Shown here one piece after another: positions 1-7,041 of a stretch of DNA of 11,117 bases (position 1 is its first letter; every line of letters starts with the position of its first letter). This DNA comes from Anaerolineaceae bacterium (lineage in GTDB: Bacteria; Chloroflexota; Anaerolineae; Anaerolineales; Anaerolineaceae), in the NCBI GenBank assembly GCA_017995665.1, contig JAGOIM010000036.1, forward strand, positions 1-11,117, read 5' to 3'. The notes below the pieces were generated by a model. That model ran no database searches, had not been told where the DNA came from, and saw only the letters and a program-made list of their open reading frames with translations. Made by a program: the position numbers and the translations under genes.

Positions 1-683
1 GTCTTCTTCTCATTTACGATTTCATCAATCGAAGGAATTCCAAACCAAGCCGTAAACCAACCAAACATAAAACCGGTCAAAACGCGCAAAAAAGGTGTGC
101 TTTCGCGCAAACTAATCCAGCTGAGAGCGGAAATATTCATATTTCCGAGCAGTTGTGAAACGCCGTCCAAGCCCATAGGAAGCAAAGCCAATAACAACCA
201 GGCTAACCAGGGCAAAGCTTTCATCTTGCGCCCGCTTAAAGCAAAAACCAAGCCAAACAAGAGCAAACTGCCATAAATAGCCAAATCCCGCTGGCACAAG
301 GCGATTTTATAGCCAAGCTGTTCATTACCAACAAAAGCCGAGGCAACGTCAGTATCCCCGGCTGCTAAACCGGTTACCTGCTCAAAGCTTTTAACGCCTT
401 CAATTTCTGCAATTTCAAGCGGATAGTAGGCTTGTTCGCCAAAAAGGAAAAAACTGCGATAAGCCAGTTGATGGCAAAGTGGCCGGTAGAGTTTATAAAT
501 TCGATCGGCCAGATGTTCTTGCCCTGTTTTCATCAAAATCGGTGCCAATATCGGCAAACCGACATAAAAAGCGAGCAAGATATTGATAATTGCCAGATAG
601 TGCTTCCTTAACCAAACAGAGAGCCTCTTGCTCAGGCTCTCTTCTTCATTATTAACCAAATTTCGATCTTCAGAAGCTGTCAT
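1..683 (-). CDS. DUF2085 family integral membrane protein (partial, 3' end outside window)
   Basis: The reverse strand is open from an ATG at 683 to the window edge, giving 227 residues with no stop. The protein has a charged N-terminus, a membrane segment near residues 30-50, and further hydrophobic segments near 137-152, 157-172 and 198-215. Three features match DUF2085 as I know it: CHQ at residues 70-72 followed by RSFF, CQRDLAIY beginning at 130, and GLDGVSQLLG near 171-180. The biochemical function of this family is unknown; the conserved Cys, His and Asp suggest a redox or metal role, which is speculation. The start lies 9 bases after the stop of the transpeptidase gene, so the two are probably co-transcribed. 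No good ribosome binding site is seen before it, so translational coupling is possible. A perfect 9-bp hairpin sits about 40 bases into the gene. The missing C-terminus is probably short. The family call is firm, the function unknown. Confidence 0.8.
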   Translation of the reverse strand, partial: MTASEDRNLVNNEEESLSKRLSVWLRKHYLAIINILLAFYVGLPILAPILMKTGQEHLADRIYKLYRPLCHQLAYRSFFLFGEQAYYPLEIAEIEGVKSFEQVTGLAAGDTDVASAFVGNEQLGYKIALCQRDLAIYGSLLLFGLVFALSGRKMKALPWLAWLLLALLPMGLDGVSQLLGNMNISALSWISLRESTPFLRVLTGFMFGWFTAWFGIPSIDEIVNEKK

Positions 684-692
684 CGCTGACAA

Positions 693-1793
693 CTAACTTT
701 CAATAACTTCAACGTATGTAGAATTTGCGGCGCCCTGGACGGTCAATTCACCCGGCAATAATCCAACCTGAGGATTAATCCAGCGATAGACCCATTTTGC
801 GTCATGAGGCAAAGCGTTAACACAACCATGCGAAAGCGCTACGCCATAATTGTTATGCCAGTAAACGGCATGGATTGCCTGTCCCTGAGGATGGAAAAGC
901 GTTGTCCAGGCAATTCCGGGAGAATCAAATTCCGAAACGCCACCGGCACTCATATGCAAGGAAACCATTTTTCGCCAAACCGGTGTTTTGCCAGGAGGGG
1001 TTAACCATTCGCCATCGCGTATATAGCCGGTTGAAACTTCTGCGAAATAGACCTCTTGATTGCCCTCAAAACATTGCATGGTCTGCTTCTGCAAATTAAC
1101 CAAAACGCTTTTATCACCGACATCAGGATGAATCGGCTCAAGCTCTTCAGCGGTAACCGGACGACATGCCCGGGCATCCACCCAATAATAATCAGGCAAG
1201 GCACCATATTTTTCAGAAAGCAAATATTCGGTCTGACCGTTATTGATGCGGACATCCGAAGCCCAATATACCTGAGCATAGTAAAGTTTCGCCTGATAAT
1301 CAGAATCACGAATCCATGAAGAAGCCTGGCTCCAGGCTTTGGTCAGCTCAAATTCAACCTTCGGGACGGTAATTTCAACCCACATCCCCGGGTTTCCCTG
1401 ATCATCCAAAGGCAAGCTCGTCAAAGGGACGTTGGGTAAATATTTCACCGGCTGAACGTTTGGCGAATAAATATATCCTTCTGGTGTTTCATACCATTTC
1501 TGGTTATAGCGGTTGTAGTCCAAAACATTTGCAACGACTTCACGTTTAATTTCAAAAACATCGTCACGCCAAACACGGGTCGTGTTGGCAGCGTTCATGT
1601 TTGGTTCGGCCTTAAGGTCGATAAAAGAGCGATATTCACCCATCGCCACTCGTCCGAGGTTTGCACCGGGGGTCCATATTTCTTGCATGGCAGGGGCAGC
1701 GCTAACTCTGTCCAGCGGCAATAAAAGCGCACCGGCAGCCAAGCCGCTCAATTTCAAAAAATCACGTCTGCTGATATTATTTTTCAAGTCCAT
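693..1793 (-). CDS. L,D-transpeptidase (YkuD domain) with Tat-like signal peptide
   Basis: This is an exported cell-wall enzyme of 366 residues. The YkuD family makes 3-3 peptidoglycan cross-links, or attaches proteins, through a catalytic cysteine. The N-terminus carries a twin-arginine type motif, SRRDFLK at residues 8-14, then a hydrophobic stretch (SGLAAGALLLP) and an Ala-rich cleavage region, so Tat export is likely. Residues of about 70-120 contain WYETPEGYIYS and VQPV, resembling an SH3-like wall-binding region seen in related proteins; that part is tentative. The YkuD domain runs from about 230 to 360, with the upstream histidine at 308 and the signature SHGCVN (His322, Gly323, Cys324). 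The ATG at 1793 is chosen over a TTG at 1808, because the TTG overlaps a TATAAT box and lacks a usable ribosome site. The gene follows smpB by 54 bases and precedes the DUF2085 gene by 9. Which substrate is cross-linked cannot be told. Confidence 0.9.
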   Translation of the reverse strand: MDLKNNISRRDFLKLSGLAAGALLLPLDRVSAAPAMQEIWTPGANLGRVAMGEYRSFIDLKAEPNMNAANTTRVWRDDVFEIKREVVANVLDYNRYNQKWYETPEGYIYSPNVQPVKYLPNVPLTSLPLDDQGNPGMWVEITVPKVEFELTKAWSQASSWIRDSDYQAKLYYAQVYWASDVRINNGQTEYLLSEKYGALPDYYWVDARACRPVTAEELEPIHPDVGDKSVLVNLQKQTMQCFEGNQEVYFAEVSTGYIRDGEWLTPPGKTPVWRKMVSLHMSAGGVSEFDSPGIAWTTLFHPQGQAIHAVYWHNNYGVALSHGCVNALPHDAKWVYRWINPQVGLLPGELTVQGAANSTYVEVIES

Positions 1794-1828
1794 AGTCTTA
1801 TTATACAAAGCCTCTCAAAAAGCCCAAA
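1794..1828 (-). promoter_or_regulatory. Candidate promoter for the L,D-transpeptidase, possibly leaderless
   Basis: On the reverse strand a perfect TATAAT lies at 1805-1800, exactly six bases before the ATG at 1793. A weak -35 candidate, TTGGGC, lies 16 bases upstream at 1827-1822. If the box is used, transcription would start at or next to the A of the ATG, giving a leaderless message. That fits the absence of a properly spaced Shine-Dalgarno sequence. The poor -35 keeps confidence moderate. Confidence 0.45.
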
Positions 1829-1847
1829 ATTCGGTAAAGGCTTCAGT

Positions 1848-2300
1848 TTAATCCCAGGAGCTATTCCGTCGAGAAGTCTCTCGTTCAACATCCCGTTCTT
1901 TAATAGCATCCCGTTTGTCATATTGTTTTTTACCTTTGGCAAGGCCAATTTCGATTTTAGCCTTTCCTTCTTTCAGGTAAACCTTAATTGGAACAATTGT
2001 CATTCCTTTAATTCGCACTTCGTCGAAAATTTTGCGAATTTGTTTTTTATGCATCAAGAGTTTTCGATCACGCTTAGGGTCGTGCTGATATGCGCTTGCA
2101 TTTTCATAGGGAGCGATATGCGCGCCAACCAGCCAAATTTCCTCACCATTCGTCCGCACATAAGCTTCTTGCAAAGAAATTTGCCCATTCCGCACCGATT
2201 TTATCTCCGTCCCTTTGAGAACCAAACCGGCTTCAAAGGTTTCCTGAATAAAATATTCAAAACGCGCTTTCTTATTCGTTGATACTACTTTTATATCCAT
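1848..2300 (-). CDS. smpB: SsrA-binding protein SmpB
   Basis: SmpB binds tmRNA (ssrA) and brings it to stalled ribosomes during trans-translation, so that incomplete proteins are tagged for destruction. The 150-residue product matches the family end to end: FEAGLVLKGTEIKSVRNG, HIAPYE, DPKRDRKLLMHKKQI, KGMTIVPIKVYLKEGKAKIEIGL and GKKQYDKRDAIKERD, with a basic tail ending SSWD. Length agrees with the usual 150-160 residues. The open frame extends upstream to ATGs at 2339 and 2369, but the family normally begins just before the strand formed here by IKVVSTNKKARFEY, so the ATG at 2300 is preferred. Upstream of it are AAAGG too close to the start and a TAAAAT box ending eight bases before it, so a short or absent leader is possible. 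The 2339 start would add 13 residues. No ssrA gene is visible in this window. Confidence 0.95.
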   Translation of the reverse strand: MDIKVVSTNKKARFEYFIQETFEAGLVLKGTEIKSVRNGQISLQEAYVRTNGEEIWLVGAHIAPYENASAYQHDPKRDRKLLMHKKQIRKIFDEVRIKGMTIVPIKVYLKEGKAKIEIGLAKGKKQYDKRDAIKERDVERETSRRNSSWD

Positions 2301-2498
2301 AGCCTTTATTTTAACATATTCGGCTTGATTGTCTGCCATTAGCAGTGTGCAGATTTCAGCAAAGAGCATATTTTATACCGACCCCATGCTATCTTTTCCC
2401 CTTTTTTGTATAACATTTGGCTTATTGGGAACATTTTAAACAATTAATACGTCATAATTAGTAGCACATGATGTTTAGCACTACGTAAAGGAGCAATT

Positions 2499-3899
2499 AT
2501 GAAAAAGAATCGAATATTTATGATGTTTATGGCAATTATGCTGCTTTTGCCTGCATTTTTCATGCCAGCTAAAGTTTCTGCCGCCTATCCCAGCTTCAGC
2601 ATTTATGAAGTAAAAACCGACCTCACTGTAACACTCTCAATGAAAGATTTACCCAAAAATCTCGAATTCCGGGTCCTTCTGGGTGAATATAACACCTTGG
2701 GTGTTGACGGCGTCGTTGTTGCTCACTTCAACTCCGGCGAAGGTGGTGCCTCACAGGTTACAGTAGACATCCCGGATGGTTTGAAAGGGCGCGCAATGAT
2801 TTCTGTGCGCATCGAATCGCTGACCGGCGGTTATTTTGCTTATAACTGGTTCTGGAACGATAAAGACAACGGTACTTGGCCCGGTGGCAAACCTCCCGTG
2901 GTCACCCCCGAACCCCCCGCTCCGGCACCGATTTATCCTTTTTTCAGCATCAAAGCAGTTGAAGCTGAGAAGAACGTAACCATCAGCGCCAAAGACTTCC
3001 CCAAAGAGGTTGAATTCGTTGTCCGCATGGGCAAAGAAGGCACACGCGGGATTAATGGCATCATCGCCGCAGAAGTAAAATCGAGCGACACCGGTGCCTT
3101 TGAAGCGACCTTCCCCATCCCCACAGAATTGGCAAACGAAAAAGTGATTGCCATTCGACTGGACGCCAAAGTTGGCGGTTGGTATGCCTTCAATTGGTTC
3201 TACAATAAAACAGCCACAGTTCCTGCTCCCCAGCCTTCCGAGCCAACCCCCCTGCCAGCTCCGGTTAGCCAATTCCCGACCTTCAGCATCAAAGCCGTTG
3301 AAAAAGGAACTACCGTTACGATCAGCGGAATCAATTTCCCCAAAGAAACTGAGTTCACTGTTTTGATGGGCAAATATGGCACAGCCGGAATCAATGGAAC
3401 CCATGTTGCCGAATTTAATACCGGCGAAGGTGGCGCACTTGAAGCTACTTTTGAGATCCCAGCCGCATTGGCCAGCGACGTTAAAATTGCCATCCGGCTG
3501 GAAGCCAAAACCGGTGGTTGGTTCGCCTACAACTGGTTCTGGAATAACACCACCACAGTTCCTGCTCCCCAGCCTTCCGAGCCGACACCCCTGCCTGCCC
3601 CGGTTGTCAAATACCCGACCTTCAGCATCACAGCTGTCGCAAAAGGAACAACCGTTAGCATCAGCGGGAAAGACTTCCCCAAAGATACCGAATTCACCGT
3701 TTTGATGGGCAAATATGGCACAGCCGGAATCGATGGTATCCATGTCGCCGAATTCAACACCGGCGAAGGTGGCAACCTTGCAGCTACTTTTGAAATCCCA
3801 GCCGCATTGGCTGGTGAGGTTCAAATCGCTATCCGCTTGCAAGCTAAAACCGGCGGCTGGTTCGCCTACAACTGGTTCTGGAACAACACCGTAAATTAA
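2499..3899 (+). CDS. Secreted protein of four tandem ~91-residue repeats with Pro-rich linkers, function unknown
   Basis: This 466-residue protein is exported. It has a Lys-rich start, a hydrophobic core (MMFMAIMLLLPAFFM) and a likely cleavage after AKVSA near residue 28. The mature part is four copies of one domain at residues 30-121, 146-236, 259-350 and 372-463. Each begins [YF]P.FSI, continues with a strand-like V.IS..FPK..EF.V.MG..GT.GI.G, then FNTGEGG, an IP..L segment, IAIRL, and ends GG[WY][FY]A[YF]NWF. The predicted pattern is beta-rich and the domains are joined by Pro-rich linkers. The second and third linkers share the 16 residues VPAPQPSEPTPLPAPV. Copies 3 and 4 are 77/92 identical by eye. 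There is no membrane anchor, sortase motif or recognised catalytic motif, so a surface, adhesive or carbohydrate-binding role is only a guess. AAAGGAG at 2487-2493, five bases before the ATG, fixes the start. A strong terminator follows, so the gene is probably monocistronic. Confidence 0.85.
   Translation: MKKNRIFMMFMAIMLLLPAFFMPAKVSAAYPSFSIYEVKTDLTVTLSMKDLPKNLEFRVLLGEYNTLGVDGVVVAHFNSGEGGASQVTVDIPDGLKGRAMISVRIESLTGGYFAYNWFWNDKDNGTWPGGKPPVVTPEPPAPAPIYPFFSIKAVEAEKNVTISAKDFPKEVEFVVRMGKEGTRGINGIIAAEVKSSDTGAFEATFPIPTELANEKVIAIRLDAKVGGWYAFNWFYNKTATVPAPQPSEPTPLPAPVSQFPTFSIKAVEKGTTVTISGINFPKETEFTVLMGKYGTAGINGTHVAEFNTGEGGALEATFEIPAALASDVKIAIRLEAKTGGWFAYNWFWNNTTTVPAPQPSEPTPLPAPVVKYPTFSITAVAKGTTVSISGKDFPKDTEFTVLMGKYGTAGIDGIHVAEFNTGEGGNLAATFEIPAALAGEVQIAIRLQAKTGGWFAYNWFWNNTVN
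2586..3887 (+). repeat. Four tandem intragenic domain repeats (339-348 bp period)
   Basis: The domain-coding units lie at 2586-2861, 2934-3206, 3273-3548 and 3612-3887. The spacing from unit 1 to unit 2 is 116 codons; the next two spacings are 113 codons each. The last two domain-plus-linker units are close at the DNA level: a 26-base linker stretch beginning GTTCCTGCTCCCCAGCC occurs at 3219 and again at 3558, and a block beginning TTTTGATGGGCAAATATGG recurs in both copies. This points to recent tandem duplication within the gene. Confidence 0.9.
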
Positions 3900-3919
3900 G
3901 TTTAATGTCTGTAATACTA

Positions 3920-3950
3920 AAAGACCTGCTAAAACGCAGGTCTTTTTTTT
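3920..3950 (+). terminator. Rho-independent terminator of the repeat-protein gene
   Basis: A perfect 10-bp stem, AAAGACCTGC pairing with GCAGGTCTTT around a six-base TAAAAC loop, is followed by an unbroken run of T to 3950. It starts 20 bases after the stop codon of the repeat-protein gene. The A-rich 5' side could give weaker termination in the other direction, but no minus-strand gene enters here. Confidence 0.93.
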
Positions 3951-3981
3951 GCAAATCAGGAAGCCAATTGTCATATTGCTC

Positions 3982-4009
3982 TTGACACAACTATTTTCCG
4001 GATTATACT
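3982..4009 (+). promoter_or_regulatory. Sigma-70 type promoter for the ABC exporter
   Basis: A perfect TTGACA at 3982-3987 is followed after 16 bases by TATACT at 4004-4009. It lies just past the preceding terminator and about 120 bases before the ABC gene, with transcription expected to start near 4016. The resulting leader of roughly 110 bases contains a purine-rich AAAGGAGGA at 4032-4040 that has no start codon at the right distance. Confidence 0.7.
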
Positions 4010-4127
4010 AATAGCATTCCCCAAAAGGAAGAAAGGAGGAGAATCGGAAGCCTATTCCAACAAAATCTAAAGTAAACAAAAGAACTGACAGATACTTTTC
4101 AATTCATTCCAAACAGAGGCTGCTAAA

Positions 4128-6086
4128 ATGGGAAATCCAAAATCTTTTCTAAATTTTGTAAACAAAATTGTTTCTAAATCAGATAAAAAGAAGTTGATCA
4201 CTAATTTTTTTATTCTCTTTCTGCTCAGCTTGTTAACAGTCATTCTCCCGCTTATCCAAAAGGAATTGCTTTCGTCGATAGAAGTCAGACAAGAGCTGAA
4301 TAAATGGATAATCGTACTGCTGCTAACAGGAATCATCTATAGCATCTTGCGATATATCCTTGAAATCCGAAAAGAAAAAATCAACCGCAGATTGGAAAGG
4401 GATTTGCAATCCAAACTGATCATCAACGGCATCGAAAAAACCAACAAATTGATCGAAAATCGTGGAGCCGGCTCATATCTCATGTCGGTTTATGGGGATG
4501 TAGAGCAATTGACCGGCATCATCTCAAACCAGGAAATTGAATCAGCCTGTTTAAGTCTGCTTCAATTGCTGGCAATTCTGATTATCTCCCTTTTTTGGTC
4601 TCCCTGGCTGGCGCTCACCATTCTACTGGGCTATGCTGTCGGTCTGCTTAGCACGATCCATTACCGAAAGGTTTACAAAGAAGAATTTTCTCTTTTTAGG
4701 AAGATCTTGATGGAAATCAACCCCAAAATTTTGGAACTGCTCGAAAACCGCAGTTCGGTTTTGTCTTACCTGGGTTTAGACAGAGCAAACAAAAAAATTA
4801 ATACCTTGTTTGAAGAAAGGGATTTGCATGTCCAAAACGCAGGGATTGCTTCAAAAACTTCCGATTCTGTCATCAATTTCATTTCGTTTTTTACTCAATT
4901 GGCATTTATCACAATCAGCGCAATCCAACTAGGCAGTGGAAAACTCGATTTCCCCACCCTGACCGCGCTTTTATCCTATATCGCCCTCGCTTTTACTCCG
5001 ATAAGTAAAATTAAGTCCTCTTTGGACACCCTGAACCGACTGGAAGTTTTACAGAGTCGGATCGAACCCTTTTTGACAAACGAAACAAAGAATTGTGTTC
5101 CTGAAGGTAGAACACTTAGTTTTAAGGATTGCATTCTGACCTACGAAACTGAAGAAGGAAAACAAGTCAGCTTGATTGATCAGCTCAGCCATACATTCAA
5201 AGGTCTGACCGGAATCGTCGGACTCTCCGGCTCCGGAAAAACAACCCTGGTGAAAGCGCTTTTGGGAACGGTCGCCCCAAACCGGGGCAGTGTCAATTTT
5301 GGTGGCTGCCCAATCTCTGAAATTAATCAAAGTTTTCTTTATTCCTCTTTTAAGCTATACCCTCAAAACCCTGAGATTTATAACGATTCACTTTTATACA
5401 ATATCACCTTTAACAAACAAGCCCTTAGCGAAGCGGAATTTCTGGAGAAGAAAGCGACGATTCACAATCAGTTGATACAGCTCACCGCCGATAACATTCA
5501 TGAAAATCCCGGGCTTGCTGAGTTAGTCGCTACTCTGTTGGGGCAAGCTAAGTCTGAGCCCGGGGATTTACCGACCGGACCTTTGGATAAATTCCTAGAG
5601 AGGCTAACTTCAGAATCAACAGTTGACAATCTCGCTACTCAGGCGGTTAACCGTGAATATTTCATTCAGGAAAGATATTTGTCCATCATCGATGCCTTGG
5701 AGCTTACCAAACTTGACGGACGGGATTTAGGCTTCCATGGTGAAAAAATTTCTGGTGGAGAAAAGAACAAAATTGCTCTGGCGCGATTACTATTGCCATA
5801 TGGCGATTATTTCACAATTCTGGACGAGCCATTTACAAACATGGATATTTTTTCGGTAAAGCATTGTTTAGCTGCCTATCAGCGCTTCAACGGAGACGCA
5901 CCGGGCATCATTATTTCACACAACTTGTTTCTAATCAGCCAGCTTTGTGATGAAATCCTCGTTGTAGAAAACAATGACAGAGTGGCGATTGGCAGCCATC
6001 AGCAATTACTTTCAGACAATCACCTGTACAAAGATTTATATGAAGAGCATATAAAAAGTCAACAGGAACACGATAGTCAAAAGTAG
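4128..6086 (+). CDS. ABC exporter half-transporter (membrane domain fused to ATPase), substrate unknown
   Basis: The 652-residue protein is an ABC half-transporter that would act as a dimer in the cytoplasmic membrane. Six membrane segments lie near residues 22-41, 60-79, 141-158, 160-176, 249-266 and 275-292, as in type IV (MsbA-like) exporters. The ATPase domain runs from about 330 to the end: Walker A GLSGSGKTT (Lys371), Q-loop YPQNPE (Gln413), signature ISGGE at 541-545 in place of LSGGQ, Walker B FTILDEP (Asp566, Glu567) and switch His598. All catalytic residues are present. Q-loop and signature are 128 residues apart, against roughly 57-58 in typical exporters, because of an extra stretch at about 430-515. 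The ATG at 4128 has GAGG eight bases upstream, and an in-frame stop at 4086 excludes earlier starts. The 5' end is AT-rich compared with the copper genes. No peptidase domain or neighbouring precursor is seen; drug, lipid or peptide export are all possible. Confidence 0.9.
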   Translation: MGNPKSFLNFVNKIVSKSDKKKLITNFFILFLLSLLTVILPLIQKELLSSIEVRQELNKWIIVLLLTGIIYSILRYILEIRKEKINRRLERDLQSKLIINGIEKTNKLIENRGAGSYLMSVYGDVEQLTGIISNQEIESACLSLLQLLAILIISLFWSPWLALTILLGYAVGLLSTIHYRKVYKEEFSLFRKILMEINPKILELLENRSSVLSYLGLDRANKKINTLFEERDLHVQNAGIASKTSDSVINFISFFTQLAFITISAIQLGSGKLDFPTLTALLSYIALAFTPISKIKSSLDTLNRLEVLQSRIEPFLTNETKNCVPEGRTLSFKDCILTYETEEGKQVSLIDQLSHTFKGLTGIVGLSGSGKTTLVKALLGTVAPNRGSVNFGGCPISEINQSFLYSSFKLYPQNPEIYNDSLLYNITFNKQALSEAEFLEKKATIHNQLIQLTADNIHENPGLAELVATLLGQAKSEPGDLPTGPLDKFLERLTSESTVDNLATQAVNREYFIQERYLSIIDALELTKLDGRDLGFHGEKISGGEKNKIALARLLLPYGDYFTILDEPFTNMDIFSVKHCLAAYQRFNGDAPGIIISHNLFLISQLCDEILVVENNDRVAIGSHQQLLSDNHLYKDLYEEHIKSQQEHDSQK

Positions 6087-6127
6087 CAATAACAGAAGAA
6101 AATCGCCCTTTCAAAATTGGAAGATTA

Positions 6128-6160
6128 CAAGCCCTGGCTCACCAATGAGCCGAGGGCTTG
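6128..6160 (+). terminator. Strong hairpin after the ABC gene, probable terminator
   Basis: CAAGCCCTGGCTCA pairs with TGAGCCGAGGGCTTG around a CCAA loop: 14 base pairs with a single bulged G at 6152. It starts 41 bases after the ABC stop and is followed by CACTTTTCC, a weak T-run. As the only strong structure between the convergent ABC and DUF6320 genes it may stop transcription, but the short T-run makes it less certain than the terminator at 3920. Confidence 0.55.
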
Positions 6161-6176
6161 CACTTTTCCACCCGTT

Positions 6177-6336
6177 CCCCATTCCCTGATTTCCCGCTTC
6201 CTGATTCCTGTCCTGCTACCTGCAATATGAGAATTTCGTAAGGAAAAGGCCTTATAACACCCGATGCGAAGCGAGTGGTCCTTTCCCTACGAAAGAAATT
6301 TTCGCCGCTCCCGGCTCCCTGTTTCCTGCTCCCTGT
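6177..6336. repeat. Non-coding repeat element: heptad-like purine/pyrimidine repeats flanking an imperfect inverted repeat
   Basis: A pyrimidine-rich stretch at about 6177-6222 (units such as TTCCTGA, TTCCTGT, TCCTGCT) and a second at 6305-6335 (GCTCCCGGCTCCCTG, TTCCTGCTCCCTG) flank an inverted repeat. Its arms are AATTTCGTAAGGAAAAGGCC at 6232-6251 and 6277-6300 (GGTCCTTTCCCTACGAAA then GAAATT), with a smaller nested stem between (CACCCG near 6258 with CGAGTG near 6272). The layout recalls REP- or MITE-like intergenic elements. It lies between the ABC hairpin and the stop codon of the DUF6320 gene and may form the end of that gene's transcript. No protein function is credible here. Confidence 0.6.
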
Positions 6337-7040
6337 TAAAAAAACAAATTCCTTCGTATCCATTCACTCATGGATATATTCTTTGAGGCAACAACCAAAA
6401 CAATACCAAGGATGAGCAGAGGACTGGAGACATACCATGCCCATACAGGCACAAACGAGCCGGTCAAATAGTGTGTAACAGCAATATCAATCGCCCACGG
6501 CAAAAAAGAAGCAATAATTCCGATCCAGCCGCCTTTTCCAATCTTTCCAATGCCCTTGTCTTGAAGAACAAAGATGATGAGAAAGGCACATAGCCCGGCT
6601 GACAGTAGGATCGGCAGAGCAATCGACATCAACCACTTTACGGAACTATTCAGCCAGCTTAGCATCAATATGTATAAGCTACTGACAGCGAGGTCGGCTG
6701 ACAGGTAGAGATATGGGCTCTTTTCCTCAAAATATATTGGGAAAACAATAAAAGTCCATATAATTAGCATTGCGCCAAACACATAAAATGCCCATGTCAG
6801 GCCCGATGAAAAAACCAAGTCTATGACAGCTATGACGGCAACAGGGATAAGCAACGCCAATGAAATCAACATGATTAAGAAACGCTTGTTGAGCTTCTTT
6901 CCGTTGATGTCCATCCTGTCCTGATAGGTTGGTTCCGTGATTACCTTCGTTCTGTTCGGATCAATAACTTCAGTCTCGCATAGTGTACATCTGGTTTCAT
7001 AGTCCGCAAGCTTCACACCGCAATGTACGCAATACGACAT
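6336..7040 (-). CDS. DUF6320-type membrane protein with N-terminal zinc ribbon
   Basis: The 234-residue product starts with a zinc-ribbon pattern: Cys4-x2-Cys7 and, ten residues on, Cys18-x2-Cys21 (MSYCVHCGVKL, RCTLCETEV). A polar linker follows, then about six membrane segments near residues 55-77, 83-103, 112-129, 137-158, 170-190 and 200-219. This matches the architecture I know as DUF6320, often encoded beside alcohol acetyltransferase-like proteins in Firmicutes. Function is unknown; the pairing suggests it helps the neighbouring acyltransferase, for example in membrane placement or product handling, which is inference. The ATG at 7040 is chosen because GGAAGAGG lies five bases upstream. 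An ATG at 7055 would overlap the preceding gene. The start follows the acyltransferase stop by one base, so translation is probably coupled. The stop codon touches the repeat element described at 6177. Confidence 0.8.
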   Translation of the reverse strand: MSYCVHCGVKLADYETRCTLCETEVIDPNRTKVITEPTYQDRMDINGKKLNKRFLIMLISLALLIPVAVIAVIDLVFSSGLTWAFYVFGAMLIIWTFIVFPIYFEEKSPYLYLSADLAVSSLYILMLSWLNSSVKWLMSIALPILLSAGLCAFLIIFVLQDKGIGKIGKGGWIGIIASFLPWAIDIAVTHYLTGSFVPVWAWYVSSPLLILGIVLVVASKNISMSEWIRRNLFF

Positions 7041-7041
7041 G

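Noticed and set aside
1001..1309. Overlapping open frames within the L,D-transpeptidase gene on both strands
   Set aside because: They lack domains and ribosome sites, and the transpeptidase frame carries a complete YkuD signature.
2751..3974. A 407-codon open frame on the minus strand opposite the repeat protein
   Set aside because: It is a shadow kept open by the repetitive, stop-poor composition of the plus-strand gene. The plus-strand frame has a signal peptide, ribosome site, domain repeats and terminator; the antisense frame runs through that terminator and has no recognisable domain.
6128..6336. Possible CRISPR array from the repeated CCTG-rich units
   Set aside because: The units are about seven bases long and imperfect, with no 23-37 base repeats, no regular spacers and no cas genes nearby.
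6139..6363. A 74-codon open frame on the minus strand
   Set aside because: It consists of the translated heptad repeats and inverted repeat plus an overlap with the end of the DUF6320 gene. Its low-complexity Gly/Ser/Arg product and lack of a ribosome site argue against a gene.
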